Translations under genes and position numbers: made by a program
Shown here: piece by piece, positions 43,720 to 54,343 of the stretch
How positions within the stretch are numbered: the first letter of the stretch is position 1
How the letters are laid out: each line of letters begins with the position of its first letter
DNA from: Bacillus sp. BA3
Lineage (GTDB): Bacteria; Bacillota; Bacilli; Bacillales; DSM-1321
Length of the DNA stretch: 64,000 nucleotides
Reading direction: 5' to 3'
Assembly: GCA_002835675.1 (NCBI GenBank)
Contig: PIZR01000010.1
Location: forward strand, 22,184 to 86,183
Notes under the pieces: model-generated
The model's database searches: none
Told to the model about the DNA's origin: nothing
The model's input: only the letters and a program-made list of their open reading frames with translations

Positions 43720-46700
43720 ATGAGTTTATTATGGATTTATTCTAAGGGAAACTACCAATCCTATACGATCAAGGGAAATCATAACGGTCCAATTACGATT
43801 GGGCCATCAAAGCAGGATACGATCACCATATATTCCATTCCCTTTGAACAGGGTCCTATCAAGCTGAATAAACCTGAAGGACTTGATGGATATGAGGTGT
43901 TTAGAGAGGACATGAAGCTTGGTGATGTAAAGCCATTCCAGAGCTTCACCTTTCACGAAGGAGAAGAAAAGGTCGAGATTTTTTATACGGCAGGAGAATT
44001 GGAAGAGAGCCTCTATTATATAGGCAACTTGAAAGAAATCACTTTATCGGCCCAGGCAGGAGCCACTATCCGTAAAGAAGGACCTGTTTCCGGCAATGGG
44101 GCTTCCTTTGTGCTTCATAAAGGGCAGTGGCTACTCATGCCAAAGGAAAATAGCGGGATATTCCTGAATGGTGAAAGAGTAACGAAAGCTGTTCCCATTC
44201 AAAATGGTGATCTCATTTGCTGGCCGAATATGGTGCTAAGGTTGATTGAAGGCGACTTATTGATGATTCATAGTGCCGAGAGCTATGAAACATCTTTAGC
44301 TAAAATGAAGAAGCCAATTTCTGAAATGAAAAAAAACTATCCACAATATCGCCGGACACCAAGGATGATCTACGAATTGCCGGACGAGAAAGTGACGATA
44401 TCTTTTCCGAGCCAAGAATCGGAAGATAATAATAGAGGGTTATGGCTGATCCTTATGCCGCCTTTAATGATGCTAATCGTCATGGGGGTCATCACGGTCA
44501 TTCAGCCTCGGGGCATTTTCATCATCATATCGATTGTTATGTTCACAACGACTTTAGTTACCTCGACGGTACAATACTTTAAAGACAAAAAGAAGCAAAA
44601 ACTCAGAGAAGAAAAACGTCAACGTGTATATACAAGGTATTTAGAGCAGAAGAGGGAAGAACTGCAAGAGCTGTCTGAAAAACAAAAGAATGTGCTGTTC
44701 TATCATTACCCTTCATTTGAAAGGATGAAGCTGCTGACTGACAGTATTAGCGACCGTATATGGGAGCGAACTTTGGAAAGTGAAGATGCTCTGCACTTTA
44801 AGATCGGAACGGCGACCATACCATCAAGTTATCAGGTGTCGGTAAATAGCAGTGATATGTCCAATCGGGATATAGATGATTTACTTGAGCAGTCGCAGGA
44901 ACTTGTGGATGTATACAAAAACCTGGATGATCTTCCGTTATCGATCGATTTATCAAGCGGATCGATGGGCCTGGTCGGAAAGGAATCGATTGTTAAACGG
45001 GAGCTGCAGCAACTGATTGGGCAACTGGCCTTTTTTCATAGTTATCATGATGTTCGTTTTGTGGCCATTTTTCCGGAAAAGGATTACCAGGAATGGGAAT
45101 GGATGAAATGGCTGCCTCATTTTCAATTGCCGCATGCCTATGCAAAAGGCTTTATATATAATGAGCAGTCACGTGACCAGCTGTTGACCTCGATTTATCA
45201 GCTTTTGAGGGAAAGAGATTTGGATGAAAACAAAGGGAAAGTGAGATTCACTCCCCACTTTGTCTTTATTGTCACGGATCGTAATTTAATTGCGGAGCAT
45301 GTCATATTGGAATATTTAGAAGGTAAAACAGACGATTTAGGTATCTCGACGATTTTTGCAGCGGATGCAAAAGAGAGTTTGACGGAAAATGTCCATACGC
45401 TAGTGAAGTATATCAATGATTTTGAGGGTGAGATTCTCATCCAGCAAACGAAGGCCGTTCATACTCCATTTACACTTGATGCACATTCAAAAGAAGGGAA
45501 TGAGCGTTTTGCACGTACGCTGCGTTCACTTGATCATCAAAAAGGCATGAATAATTCCATACCAGAAACGGTATCATTTTTGGAATTATTGAAAGCTCGA
45601 GAAGTGGAAGATCTGCCTATCAGCCAAAACTGGCGGACCAATCAGTCTTCCAAATCCTTGGCTGTTCCGATTGGATTGAAAGGGAAAACTGATAGGGTTG
45701 AATTGAATTTGCATGAAAAGGCGCATGGCCCCCATGGTTTGGTTGCTGGAACGACAGGATCGGGGAAAAGTGAATTACTGCAAACCTACATCCTTTCATT
45801 AGCCGTTCATTATCATCCGCATGAAGTTGCCTTTTTGCTCATTGATTATAAAGGCGGGGGAATGGCACAGCCATTCAGGCAGATTCCGCATCTGCTGGGA
45901 GTCATTACGAATATTGAGGGGAGCAAGAACTTCAGTGCCAGGGCACTAGCCTCCATCAATAGCGAATTGAAGAAACGCCAGCGCATGTTTGATCGATACG
46001 AAGTCAATCATATCAACGATTACACGGATTTATACAAAGAAGGCAAAGCGGATGAACCGTTACCGCATTTATTTTTGATATCAGATGAATTTGCGGAACT
46101 TAAAAACGAAGAACCCGATTTCATCCGCGAATTAGTGAGTACGGCGCGAATTGGACGGAGCTTGGGAGTTCATTTAATTCTTGCTACACAAAAGCCGGGC
46201 GGTGTTATTGATAACCAGATTTGGAGCAATGCCCGCTTTAAAATTTCCTTGAAAGTGCAAGATGCCAATGATAGTAAGGAAATTCTTAAAAATAGCGATG
46301 CGGCAAATATTACTGTCACCGGACGGGGATATTTGCAGGTAGGTAATAACGAGGTTTATGAATTGTTCCAGTCTGCGTGGAGCGGTGCACCATACTTAGA
46401 GGATACGGTTGGATCTGAGGATGAAGTGGCACTTGTCACAGACCTTGGTCTTGTTCAAATCTCAAACGTAACGGAACAAACAACTAATAAGAGGAAAGAA
46501 AAGATCAGTGAAATTGAAGCCGTGGCGGATCAAATTGTGGCGACACAGGAAGAAATGGAGATTAAGAAGTTGGCAAGCCCATGGCTGCCTCCTCTTTCAG
46601 ATCGGTTATCGAGAAATGCTGAAAGAAGCCTGACGAGGAATCAAATCCACCTGGGAATGAAGGATGAGCCCGAATTGCAGAGCCAGACAAATTATGTCTA

Positions 46701-48201
46701 TAACTGGATTGAAGATGGGAATGTTGGGGTTTTTGGTTCTTCCGGGTACGGCAAGTCAACCACCGTATTGACACTTCTCTTTAGTTTTGCAGATCAATTC
46801 AGTCCTGAGGAATTGCATTATTATATTTTCGATTTCGGGAATAGCGCTTTACTGCCAATTCGCCAGCTGCCTCATACTGGGGAATACTTTAGGTTCGATG
46901 AACTAAGGAAAATCGAAAAATTCATGTTATTCATGAAGGCGGAGATGGAAAGGCGTAAGCAGCTTTTTTCAGAAAAGGAGCTTAGTAACATAAAGCTTTA
47001 TAATGCATTAGTGGAAGATAAATTGCCGATTATTTATATTGTGGTCGACAATTTTGACTTAGTGAAGGATGAGATGCAGGACCAGGAAGCGCAATTCGTT
47101 CAGTTTGCGCGTGATGGACAATCACTTGGAATATTCATGATTTTAACGGCAACGAGAATCAATGCGATTCGCCAGCCGTTAATGAATAGTCTTAAGACGA
47201 AGGTCGTCCATTACTTAATGGACAGTTCGGAACAATATTCGGTTTTGGGAAGAACCCCTTATGAAAATGAACCTGTACCGGGAAGGGCGTTAGTGAAGAA
47301 AGACCAAACCTATCTCATGCAGGTTTATCTTCCAGCCGATGGAGCGGATGATATAGCCGTTTTGGAAGAAATGAAACAGGCCGTGGCAGAGCATAAGGTT
47401 AAATATAAGGAAATGGCCAAACCGCCGGCGATTCGGATGTTACCGGAACGTCTTGATTCCAGCAGCTTCAAGAGTTACTGCTCACAAGCCATTAAGAAGA
47501 ATTCCATTCCAATCGGACTTTCAGAGGAAAGCGTTACACCTGTTTTCTTGGAGTTGAATTCCAATCCATTCCTGCTTGTTGTAGGGCAGTCACGTAAAGG
47601 GAAAACGAATGTTCTTAAAGTGCTCTTGGAATCATTGCTTTCACAGACAATTGGGGAAATTGGTTTGTTTGACGGAGTTGATCGTGGCCTATCTTCTTAT
47701 GCCATAGAGGAGAAGGTGCGCTATGTAGAAACAAAAGATCAGATAACCGAATGGCTCGATCATATCACTGGAATATTTGAAGAACGTGAACGAAGTTATC
47801 TAGCGGCATTGGAAATGAAACCGATGAAGCAACTGGAATTCCCAAGGATCATGTTTATCATAGATAGCATTTCAAGGATCCAACAAACGATCGACGGCAG
47901 GATTCAGGATAGGATCAGCGGTTTGATGAAACAATACAGCCATCTTGGGTTTAGTATGATTGTCGCTGGAAATGCCAACGACTTCACCAAGGGATATGAT
48001 TCGTTAACAACCGAACTGAAACAAGTCAGACAGGCTGTTTTGCTTCTTAAAAAATCGGACCAAAGCTTGTATACCCTCTCTTATTCAAGAAAAGAAGAAG
48101 AAATACAGCCGGGTTACGGATACTTTGTGCTCAATGGCCAGGAGAGTAAAATCCAAATTCCACTAAGTGAAGAAAGAAGGAGAGTGCAAGAGAGTGTCTG
48201 A
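43720..48201 (+). CDS. yukBA: Type VII secretion motor ATPase EssC/YukBA
   Basis: 1493 residues. Two FHA-like domains lie at the N-terminus (about 1-190), two membrane helices at about 238-285, then three FtsK/SpoIIIE ATPase modules with P-loops GTTGSGKS (677-684), GSSGYGKS (1006-1013) and GQSRKGKT (1289-1296). Module 1 also has the Walker B LFLISDEFAELK. It is the energy source and substrate selector of the system; the C-terminal module binds substrates. All three P-loops are intact. Confidence 0.96.
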   Translation: MSLLWIYSKGNYQSYTIKGNHNGPITIGPSKQDTITIYSIPFEQGPIKLNKPEGLDGYEVFREDMKLGDVKPFQSFTFHEGEEKVEIFYTAGELEESLYYIGNLKEITLSAQAGATIRKEGPVSGNGASFVLHKGQWLLMPKENSGIFLNGERVTKAVPIQNGDLICWPNMVLRLIEGDLLMIHSAESYETSLAKMKKPISEMKKNYPQYRRTPRMIYELPDEKVTISFPSQESEDNNRGLWLILMPPLMMLIVMGVITVIQPRGIFIIISIVMFTTTLVTSTVQYFKDKKKQKLREEKRQRVYTRYLEQKREELQELSEKQKNVLFYHYPSFERMKLLTDSISDRIWERTLESEDALHFKIGTATIPSSYQVSVNSSDMSNRDIDDLLEQSQELVDVYKNLDDLPLSIDLSSGSMGLVGKESIVKRELQQLIGQLAFFHSYHDVRFVAIFPEKDYQEWEWMKWLPHFQLPHAYAKGFIYNEQSRDQLLTSIYQLLRERDLDENKGKVRFTPHFVFIVTDRNLIAEHVILEYLEGKTDDLGISTIFAADAKESLTENVHTLVKYINDFEGEILIQQTKAVHTPFTLDAHSKEGNERFARTLRSLDHQKGMNNSIPETVSFLELLKAREVEDLPISQNWRTNQSSKSLAVPIGLKGKTDRVELNLHEKAHGPHGLVAGTTGSGKSELLQTYILSLAVHYHPHEVAFLLIDYKGGGMAQPFRQIPHLLGVITNIEGSKNFSARALASINSELKKRQRMFDRYEVNHINDYTDLYKEGKADEPLPHLFLISDEFAELKNEEPDFIRELVSTARIGRSLGVHLILATQKPGGVIDNQIWSNARFKISLKVQDANDSKEILKNSDAANITVTGRGYLQVGNNEVYELFQSAWSGAPYLEDTVGSEDEVALVTDLGLVQISNVTEQTTNKRKEKISEIEAVADQIVATQEEMEIKKLASPWLPPLSDRLSRNAERSLTRNQIHLGMKDEPELQSQTNYVYNWIEDGNVGVFGSSGYGKSTTVLTLLFSFADQFSPEELHYYIFDFGNSALLPIRQLPHTGEYFRFDELRKIEKFMLFMKAEMERRKQLFSEKELSNIKLYNALVEDKLPIIYIVVDNFDLVKDEMQDQEAQFVQFARDGQSLGIFMILTATRINAIRQPLMNSLKTKVVHYLMDSSEQYSVLGRTPYENEPVPGRALVKKDQTYLMQVYLPADGADDIAVLEEMKQAVAEHKVKYKEMAKPPAIRMLPERLDSSSFKSYCSQAIKKNSIPIGLSEESVTPVFLELNSNPFLLVVGQSRKGKTNVLKVLLESLLSQTIGEIGLFDGVDRGLSSYAIEEKVRYVETKDQITEWLDHITGIFEERERSYLAALEMKPMKQLEFPRIMFIIDSISRIQQTIDGRIQDRISGLMKQYSHLGFSMIVAGNANDFTKGYDSLTTELKQVRQAVLLLKKSDQSLYTLSYSRKEEEIQPGYGYFVLNGQESKIQIPLSEERRRVQESV

Positions 48202-51121
48202 AAAAATAAAACCGATGCTGTTAATCGGTAAAATACTGGTGATCTTAGCGCTGCCAATCTTGTTTTTTTCTTATATTGGCCAAAATCCAATGAAAAAGAC
48301 AGAAACGGCTTCTCGTGAAATCGCCATTGTAAACGAAGATAATGGCACTGAATTTAACAATAATCCCATTTATATGGGCTCAGAGCTTGTTACTACACTG
48401 GACAAGGATTCTGAATATGAGTGGTTTGTGGTAAATAGGAGTACGGCGGAAAGTGGACTTGCAAATGAAAAGTATGATGCAGTCATATATTTTCCATCTG
48501 ATTTTTCAGAGAATATTTATACATTCGATGATGAACAGCCTATCAAGGCAGGGATAAAGTACAAGGTACAACCTAGTTTGAATGCAGAGAACATGGAAAA
48601 GGTACAAAAGGAATTAGAGAAGACAAAGAGCAAAATGAATAAGCATATTTCAACACAGTATTGGAGCTATGTATCCCAATCAGTCGAGGACATCCGTAAG
48701 AAGTTCGATAATGTCCTTGCTAAAGAAATCGCTTTTCAAAACACGATGTATGAGTTTTATACTCCAAGCTCGGAAAGCCTTGCCGGGGAAATCAAGCAGC
48801 ATAAGGATATGCTTGAAGGAGTCTTTGCCGAGACGAAGGATGCTGGCAAAACAAGTAATGAAACAATGGATGAAATAGGGAGCACGAAGACTCAAATGGC
48901 TTCCTTTGTGAAAGATGTTGTTTCTTTTGAGGAATATCAAAAAGCTCAAAGTATCCTTTTTGATAAAACCTCTGCCCAAAATCAGCAGCTTGTCAAGGAG
49001 AGTGTACAATCATATGACAAGGTGCTGAATGAGGGTGACCAAACAATACCTGAGATTCAGCAAGGGATGAATACGAAATACAGTCTTAATGATCAAGGCA
49101 TTAGTGAGAATGTTGGGATCATGCAGCAGAAACTCGATTCCAGCAGTAATGAATTGGAACAATTTTCAACAAGCATGAAGGATAAACAAGTAGAACAGAT
49201 TACGAAAATCACTCAAGATCAACAAAGCTCGATTGAACAATTGAAACAATCGGAAGAGGCGGGTCTTGATAACCTTCAGTCTACGTTGCTTGCGCAAAGA
49301 GGGAATCTTGCAAGCAGCTCTGGTGATGGGGAGGTTATTGGTGAAGGTACGAAGCCTATAGAAGATATTGAAACGGAAACGGAAAATGGTGAATCGGTTG
49401 CCGCACCTGAAAAGAAGGATCCGATTGATGAACTGTCACTGCAGGTACTGCTGGATCAAATCACTGGGATTAACACGGCACTTGAAAGTTTGGTGCCGGC
49501 AGAAGGAAGTGAAGGAACTGCTGAACAAATCAACATCCTTGCAGCGGAACTCCAAGCTGAAATCAATAATCTCAGCGGAACGGTAAACGGCAGAACGGGA
49601 AATTATAATCAAGTGATCACGGAGTTTAATACACTGGTAGATTCATATAATGAACTGCTGGCGCAGTTTACGCAATTACAAGCTGATTATAATGAACTCG
49701 GCACGAATTACAAGGATTTAGGTGACCAATGGAAAAAGTCACAGGAAGATATTCAAAAATTACAGGACATCCAAAGCATGACAATCGACGAGGCCATCGC
49801 AGAAATCAAGGCTCTCGAACAGTCACTTCTTCAAAAGGTGGGGGGAGAAAGGCGAGCGGTGCTGGTGAAGGCCTTTGAAAACCCTATCACGAATCGGGAT
49901 TCAACTACCCTCCTTGCCTATTACGGTTCACTCTCATCTTACGGTGAATTGGCTGAAAGAGTCACGGAAGCAAATGTAGAAAAGGTATTTGCAGCCAATA
50001 TAAAAGAATTGGAAAACTTGAAAAATGGGGTTTCCGGAAACGTAGATGAAGAAGCGAAGCTCGTTAAAGCCAGTTTAGCAGGAGTCAATGAGAACTTCGG
50101 GATGTTCTCAGATTCCATTATGGGTTATATGAAAGAATATGATGCTAACGTTGAAACGGGGCAGAAAGCTACTTTAGCTGAATTAGCGGCAATTACCGGC
50201 AAGGCTCAAGAAGTGTCTGCCAATTTGTCAGATCAAATGGAAGTTCCTGAAATGGAGGCCGAACCGCCAGTTAACCTTGACGGAGAAATGTTTGTATCAC
50301 TTCAAGACAATACGGCAACAACTGTCGGCTTCATTTCCGAGCTTGTCAATTCTGTAGCGGAACGGCAGGACACGGTCACGAAGGATACAGCAGACCTGCA
50401 AGAGAAAGTTGGATCCGTACAGGAAAGGGCCGATCAGCTTAATGATAATTGGTCCCAAAATGTAGACTCGACCGTAAAAATAAAGACGGACGTCTATAGT
50501 GTCTTGAATAACACTCTAGTCGATGATCAGGAGAACGGGTATGTGTACGAATATTTAGCAAATCCTGTACAAATCAGCGGGGAAGTCCTGCATCAGGAAA
50601 AGGTTAATATCCCACCGATCGTCATGTTGGTGATCATACTTATTTCTGGGTTATTGATCGGTTTCTTCCTGCATCACTATGAAACCATTCCAATGATGGT
50701 GCATGCAGCCTTGTTTGCCTTATTGAATCTGATCGTAGGTTTAATCATCAGCATGTATGGTTTGAAGATCTATCCACTGGGAGATATGCAGGAGATTAAA
50801 TGGACCGTTTTCACCGTCCTGCTTTTATTCTTCTGTTCAGCGTTTACCAGGCTTGCCTTCTCGATTGGGCCGTTCGTAGGTGCTATCCTGGTGATTGGCT
50901 TGATCAGTTTCTTTACCATTCCATTATTGGATTTAATCATGCCTAATTTCAATGTAGACCATCCGGTTGCAGATGTATATATGTCCATACAATTCGGAAA
51001 TCAGTCGGCATTCATTCCGGCTAGTATCATCTTGATTGTGCTGACGCTTATTGCAACGATCATTCCATATATAGTGAAGCGTCTTACAGAAAGAAGAGCA
51101 ATGGCCCATGAAGTGGAATAA
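48194..51121 (+). CDS. yueB: Type VII secretion membrane protein EsaA/YueB
   Basis: 975 residues from GTG 48194, nine bases after AAGGAGAG; it overlaps the end of yukBA by eight bases. One membrane helix near the start (LLIGKILVILALPILFFSYIG), an outer domain of about 780 residues with long coiled-coil stretches, and about five helices at the C-terminus (from IVMLVIILISGLLIGFF). B. subtilis YueB is also the receptor of phage SPP1, and the exposed part is expected to vary between strains. Confidence 0.93.
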   Translation: MSEKIKPMLLIGKILVILALPILFFSYIGQNPMKKTETASREIAIVNEDNGTEFNNNPIYMGSELVTTLDKDSEYEWFVVNRSTAESGLANEKYDAVIYFPSDFSENIYTFDDEQPIKAGIKYKVQPSLNAENMEKVQKELEKTKSKMNKHISTQYWSYVSQSVEDIRKKFDNVLAKEIAFQNTMYEFYTPSSESLAGEIKQHKDMLEGVFAETKDAGKTSNETMDEIGSTKTQMASFVKDVVSFEEYQKAQSILFDKTSAQNQQLVKESVQSYDKVLNEGDQTIPEIQQGMNTKYSLNDQGISENVGIMQQKLDSSSNELEQFSTSMKDKQVEQITKITQDQQSSIEQLKQSEEAGLDNLQSTLLAQRGNLASSSGDGEVIGEGTKPIEDIETETENGESVAAPEKKDPIDELSLQVLLDQITGINTALESLVPAEGSEGTAEQINILAAELQAEINNLSGTVNGRTGNYNQVITEFNTLVDSYNELLAQFTQLQADYNELGTNYKDLGDQWKKSQEDIQKLQDIQSMTIDEAIAEIKALEQSLLQKVGGERRAVLVKAFENPITNRDSTTLLAYYGSLSSYGELAERVTEANVEKVFAANIKELENLKNGVSGNVDEEAKLVKASLAGVNENFGMFSDSIMGYMKEYDANVETGQKATLAELAAITGKAQEVSANLSDQMEVPEMEAEPPVNLDGEMFVSLQDNTATTVGFISELVNSVAERQDTVTKDTADLQEKVGSVQERADQLNDNWSQNVDSTVKIKTDVYSVLNNTLVDDQENGYVYEYLANPVQISGEVLHQEKVNIPPIVMLVIILISGLLIGFFLHHYETIPMMVHAALFALLNLIVGLIISMYGLKIYPLGDMQEIKWTVFTVLLLFFCSAFTRLAFSIGPFVGAILVIGLISFFTIPLLDLIMPNFNVDHPVADVYMSIQFGNQSAFIPASIILIVLTLIATIIPYIVKRLTERRAMAHEVE

Positions 51122-51590
51122 ATACGTAATGCCTGTCTTGCTCATCCTGTTTTTTAGCCATGCACCTCATGGCGGGGCGGAAGATGAACCCATGGTGGAG
51201 CCCAATGAATATCAAGAAAACGATATTGATATTCAAACGGAGTATTTCCATGAAGAAGGATTGTTGGAGCAGAAGCGGAAACTGCCTGAAGAACAAAAGG
51301 ACCTCACTTTTGAAAGAGGGAAATATGATGTCATTGACTCGGTGGAGGACTCATTGTTTCTGTCTCCGGTAACGGGGAATCAAAATAATACCATCGCTTC
51401 AAAAGCAGATCAGCTTGGATTATTCTCGGAGGTCGGCGTTCGAACGAGAAGCGAAGAAAAAACAGAGCCTTCCCTTAATTTTGACCTGACGGTATTGCTT
51501 GGCATCGTTTTGGCACTTTTGGTCGTTTGTTTGTTTTTTGTCCTTATCCCGAAAATGGGGAAACTGAATGGAGAGGTTAAACGAAAATGA
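51108..51590 (+). CDS. yueC: Type VII secretion membrane protein EssA/YueC
   Basis: 160 residues. Signal-peptide-like N-terminus (YVMPVLLILFFSHAP), an acidic outer region and one C-terminal helix (LTVLLGIVLALLVVCLFFVLIP). Overlaps yueB by 14 bases. Last gene of the cluster; no LXG or WXG effector gene follows. Confidence 0.9.
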   Translation: MKWNKYVMPVLLILFFSHAPHGGAEDEPMVEPNEYQENDIDIQTEYFHEEGLLEQKRKLPEEQKDLTFERGKYDVIDSVEDSLFLSPVTGNQNNTIASKADQLGLFSEVGVRTRSEEKTEPSLNFDLTVLLGIVLALLVVCLFFVLIPKMGKLNGEVKRK

Positions 51591-51632
51591 AAAAAGCCCG
51601 ATTCCTGGATAAGTCAGGAATCGGGCTTTTTT
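51590..51632. terminator. Bidirectional terminator at the end of the type VII locus
   Basis: AAAAAAGCCCGATTCCTG pairs with CAGGAATCGGGCTTTTTT; A and T runs on both sides let it serve both the locus and the small gene on the other strand. Confidence 0.9.
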
Positions 51633-51633
51633 G

Positions 51634-51711
51634 CTACATATCCATAACGGTCTTAATAAGCCCTAAAAGAAGGGCGGCTGCGAAGATCAAAATGAAGAAT
51701 TTTTTATACAT
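51634..51711 (-). CDS. 25-residue single-pass membrane protein
   Basis: Minus strand ATG 51711 lies seven bases after AAGAGGT (51719-51725). The product MYKKFFILIFAAALLLGLIK plus TVMDM is one membrane helix with a basic start. The stop sits next to the bidirectional terminator. Such tiny proteins are missed by normal gene callers. The function is unknown. Confidence 0.6.
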   Translation of the reverse strand: MYKKFFILIFAAALLLGLIKTVMDM

Positions 51712-52193
51712 GATCAGTACCTCTTATATCTTATGAGTGGATTGCATTCATTTTAGCATAAACAGAAAAAGAATATACAAATCAGAGAGGCGTGGCTTCA
51801 TTGCCCTAGGGGTTCGAAATTTTTTAATTCCGGTTCCCTTTTGTCTACAAACTGCGATGCGCCGATTTATTGGCGCATCCTATCGGTATTTGACCAAGTC
51901 AGGATAAACAGTCTTTGCTGCAAGTTCAAAAGCTTCCCCGATCCTTGGTCCAGTTCATGACGTGAAATTTTCATTAAACGAATGGACGTCATCGTTGGTT
52001 CATGTTCACTTATCAACAGTTTAACATTCCTTTTTCATTAAGCAGCATTAATATTTTTAGTACAAATTCGTTTATGGTTTACCGATTATCTAGTAAACTT
52101 ACAATGTAAGGTTTAATTGGAGCTTAATGTAAAATTCGTGATATAGAGAAGGTATGATGCAATAGTGATATTGTGAATCCCGGGAGGTAGAGA
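51712..52193. other. Divergent intergenic region
   Basis: A small hairpin ATGCGCC/GGCGCAT (about 51865-51888) and the ribosome site GGGAGG before moxR. Nothing else recognised. Confidence 0.4.
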
Positions 52194-53150
52194 ATGATTT
52201 ATAAGCAGGTCAATCAAAAACTGGAAATGGTTATGGGTAATATTGAAAAGGTGATTATCGGAAAACGGGATATAGCCGAACTAAGCATCGTGGCACTCCT
52301 TTCCGGCGGACATGTCTTATTGGAGGATGTTCCGGGCGTCGGAAAGACAGTCATGGTAAGGGCACTGGCAAAATCAATAGGTGCAAGCTTTAAACGAATT
52401 CAATTCACGCCTGATTTACTTCCTTCTGATGTTACTGGTGTTTCTATCTTCAATCCTAAGGAACAAGAATTCATTTTTAGGCCAGGTCCGATAATGGGAC
52501 ATATTATTTTAGCCGATGAAATTAACCGGACCTCGCCGAAAACTCAGTCTGCATTGCTTGAAGCCATGGAAGAGGCAAGTGTGACGATTGATGGTGTCAC
52601 AAGAGGATTGGAGAAGCCGTTCTTCGTAATGGCGACACAAAATCCAATCGATTATGAGGGAACATATCCGCTTCCGGAGGCTCAATTGGATAGATTCCTA
52701 TTAAAAATGAAAATGGGCTATCCCGGTGTGGAAGAAGAGATAGAGGTTCTTCATAGAGCTCAATACACGGCACCGCTTGAGGAGCTGGAATCCGTCATCA
52801 CCTTGGATGAATTGATAGAATTACAGGCTGAGGTAAAAGCGGTGATAGTGGATGACACAATAAAACGATACATTGTTGAATTGGCGAATCAAACACGTTC
52901 GCATGGAGGGGTCTATTTAGGGGTGAGCCCGCGTGGATCGATAGCGTTGATGAAGGCAGCACAGGCCTACGCGCTGATCCAGGGAAGGGACTATGTCCTG
53001 CCGGACGATGTTCAATATTTAGTTCCATTCGTATTTTCCCACCGGCTTATTTTGAAACCTGAAGCGAATTATGATGGCTACGATGCTGGAATGGTGATAC
53101 ATGAAATTGTCGCGACAACACAAGTGCCAGTGAAGCGGGCTGTGACCTAA
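52194..53150 (+). CDS. MoxR-family AAA+ ATPase
   Basis: 318 residues. Walker A EDVPGVGKT (about 43-51), Walker B ILADEINRTSPKTQSALLEAMEE, sensor 1 MATQNPIDYEGTYPLPEAQLDRFLLK and sensor 2 GVSPRGSIALMKAAQA. MoxR ATPases act as chaperones for metal insertion or envelope protein assembly. Here it heads a three-gene operon with a DUF58 and a transglutaminase protein, a common arrangement. Stop and next start overlap (TAATG). Confidence 0.93.
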   Translation: MIYKQVNQKLEMVMGNIEKVIIGKRDIAELSIVALLSGGHVLLEDVPGVGKTVMVRALAKSIGASFKRIQFTPDLLPSDVTGVSIFNPKEQEFIFRPGPIMGHIILADEINRTSPKTQSALLEAMEEASVTIDGVTRGLEKPFFVMATQNPIDYEGTYPLPEAQLDRFLLKMKMGYPGVEEEIEVLHRAQYTAPLEELESVITLDELIELQAEVKAVIVDDTIKRYIVELANQTRSHGGVYLGVSPRGSIALMKAAQAYALIQGRDYVLPDDVQYLVPFVFSHRLILKPEANYDGYDAGMVIHEIVATTQVPVKRAVT

Positions 53151-54343
53151 TGCGCAAATTCATCAACATTTTAAGAGGAAATATAAGTGTGATAGGACTT
53201 GTATTACTCATGAGCGTTTCCTTTTGCTATGCCATGTTTCAAGGCGGTTTTGTCAGTTGGTTCATTTTTTATTCATTTTTGCCGTTTTCTGTGTACGCTT
53301 TGATTCTGCTGTTTTATCCGCTGTATGATCTTACCGTTGAGAGAAAGGCCAATAAAAGGGAATGCCAGGCCGGCGAATCTGTTGAAATAGCATTGACTAT
53401 TACCCGTAAAAATCGGCTGCCCCTATTATTCATGGTGGTAGAGGAGGAATTGCCTCAGAAGATGGAAGATAGGGGATTCCAAAGGAAAATAATTATCTTT
53501 CCGGGATTCAAGCGTACCTTCAGCATGTCATATACCTTGGAAAACTTGCAGCGCGGAGAGCATTCGTTTCAATCGATCCGCTTTTGGATTGGGGATTTTT
53601 TCGGGCTAGTCGAAAAGGAAGCGATATATAGTTCACCTATGAAAATAACTGTTTTTCCTCGTTATCATGAGCTTGCTTACAGTGATCTTGATCGAGTGTT
53701 CAATCAGGGGGCAGTGGTTTCAGCAAAGAAGACACAACGGGAACATTCAGTTGTCTCCGGGGTAAGGGAATATCAGCCAGGCGATCAGTTGTCATGGATT
53801 AACTGGAAGGCGACGGCTAGAACGAGTGAAATCATGACGAAGGAATTCGAAGTGCAGAAAAACCGGGATGTATTCATCATGCTTGATGAAAAGCCGTCGG
53901 ATTTATTCGAAGAATCCATTGAAATGGCTGCTTCCATTGCACACGCCCTGTTAAAGAAAGGCATGGAAATTGGGTATGTGAGCAGGAGATCGAGGTTAAT
54001 CATACCGGCAGCAGCGGGCAATAGCCAGAAACGAAAGATTTTTCACCGACTTGTTAAAGAAGAGCCGAGAGTGGAAAACGATTTGAACGAAAAAATCAGG
54101 AAGGGAATTCTTCCGGCAAATGCTGTTGTGATATTCATCGTATCAGACTTAACCTTAGAAAAGGTGGACCTATTGAGTGCTTTACGGCCTAATCAGGGAT
54201 TAATGTTATGTATGAAGAAACAAGCGGATCTTACTGATGAGGAAAGGCTGTCAAGCTCTGCAGCTGTTTCGAGGGGGATAAAGGTTAGCTTTTTTGAACA
54301 TGGCCAACTAAAGTCTGGCAGATCAGAGGTGATGGCGAAATGA
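53150..54343 (+). CDS. DUF58 domain membrane protein
   Basis: 397 residues with two N-terminal helices (VIGLVLLMSVSFCYAMF, WFIFYSFLPFSVYALILLFY). A beta-rich middle is followed by the DUF58 signature VSGVREYQPGDQLSWINWKATART and a von Willebrand A-like fold (DVFIMLDEKPSD). It works with the MoxR ATPase. Overlaps the next gene by four bases. Confidence 0.92.
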   Translation: MRKFINILRGNISVIGLVLLMSVSFCYAMFQGGFVSWFIFYSFLPFSVYALILLFYPLYDLTVERKANKRECQAGESVEIALTITRKNRLPLLFMVVEEELPQKMEDRGFQRKIIIFPGFKRTFSMSYTLENLQRGEHSFQSIRFWIGDFFGLVEKEAIYSSPMKITVFPRYHELAYSDLDRVFNQGAVVSAKKTQREHSVVSGVREYQPGDQLSWINWKATARTSEIMTKEFEVQKNRDVFIMLDEKPSDLFEESIEMAASIAHALLKKGMEIGYVSRRSRLIIPAAAGNSQKRKIFHRLVKEEPRVENDLNEKIRKGILPANAVVIFIVSDLTLEKVDLLSALRPNQGLMLCMKKQADLTDEERLSSSAAVSRGIKVSFFEHGQLKSGRSEVMAK

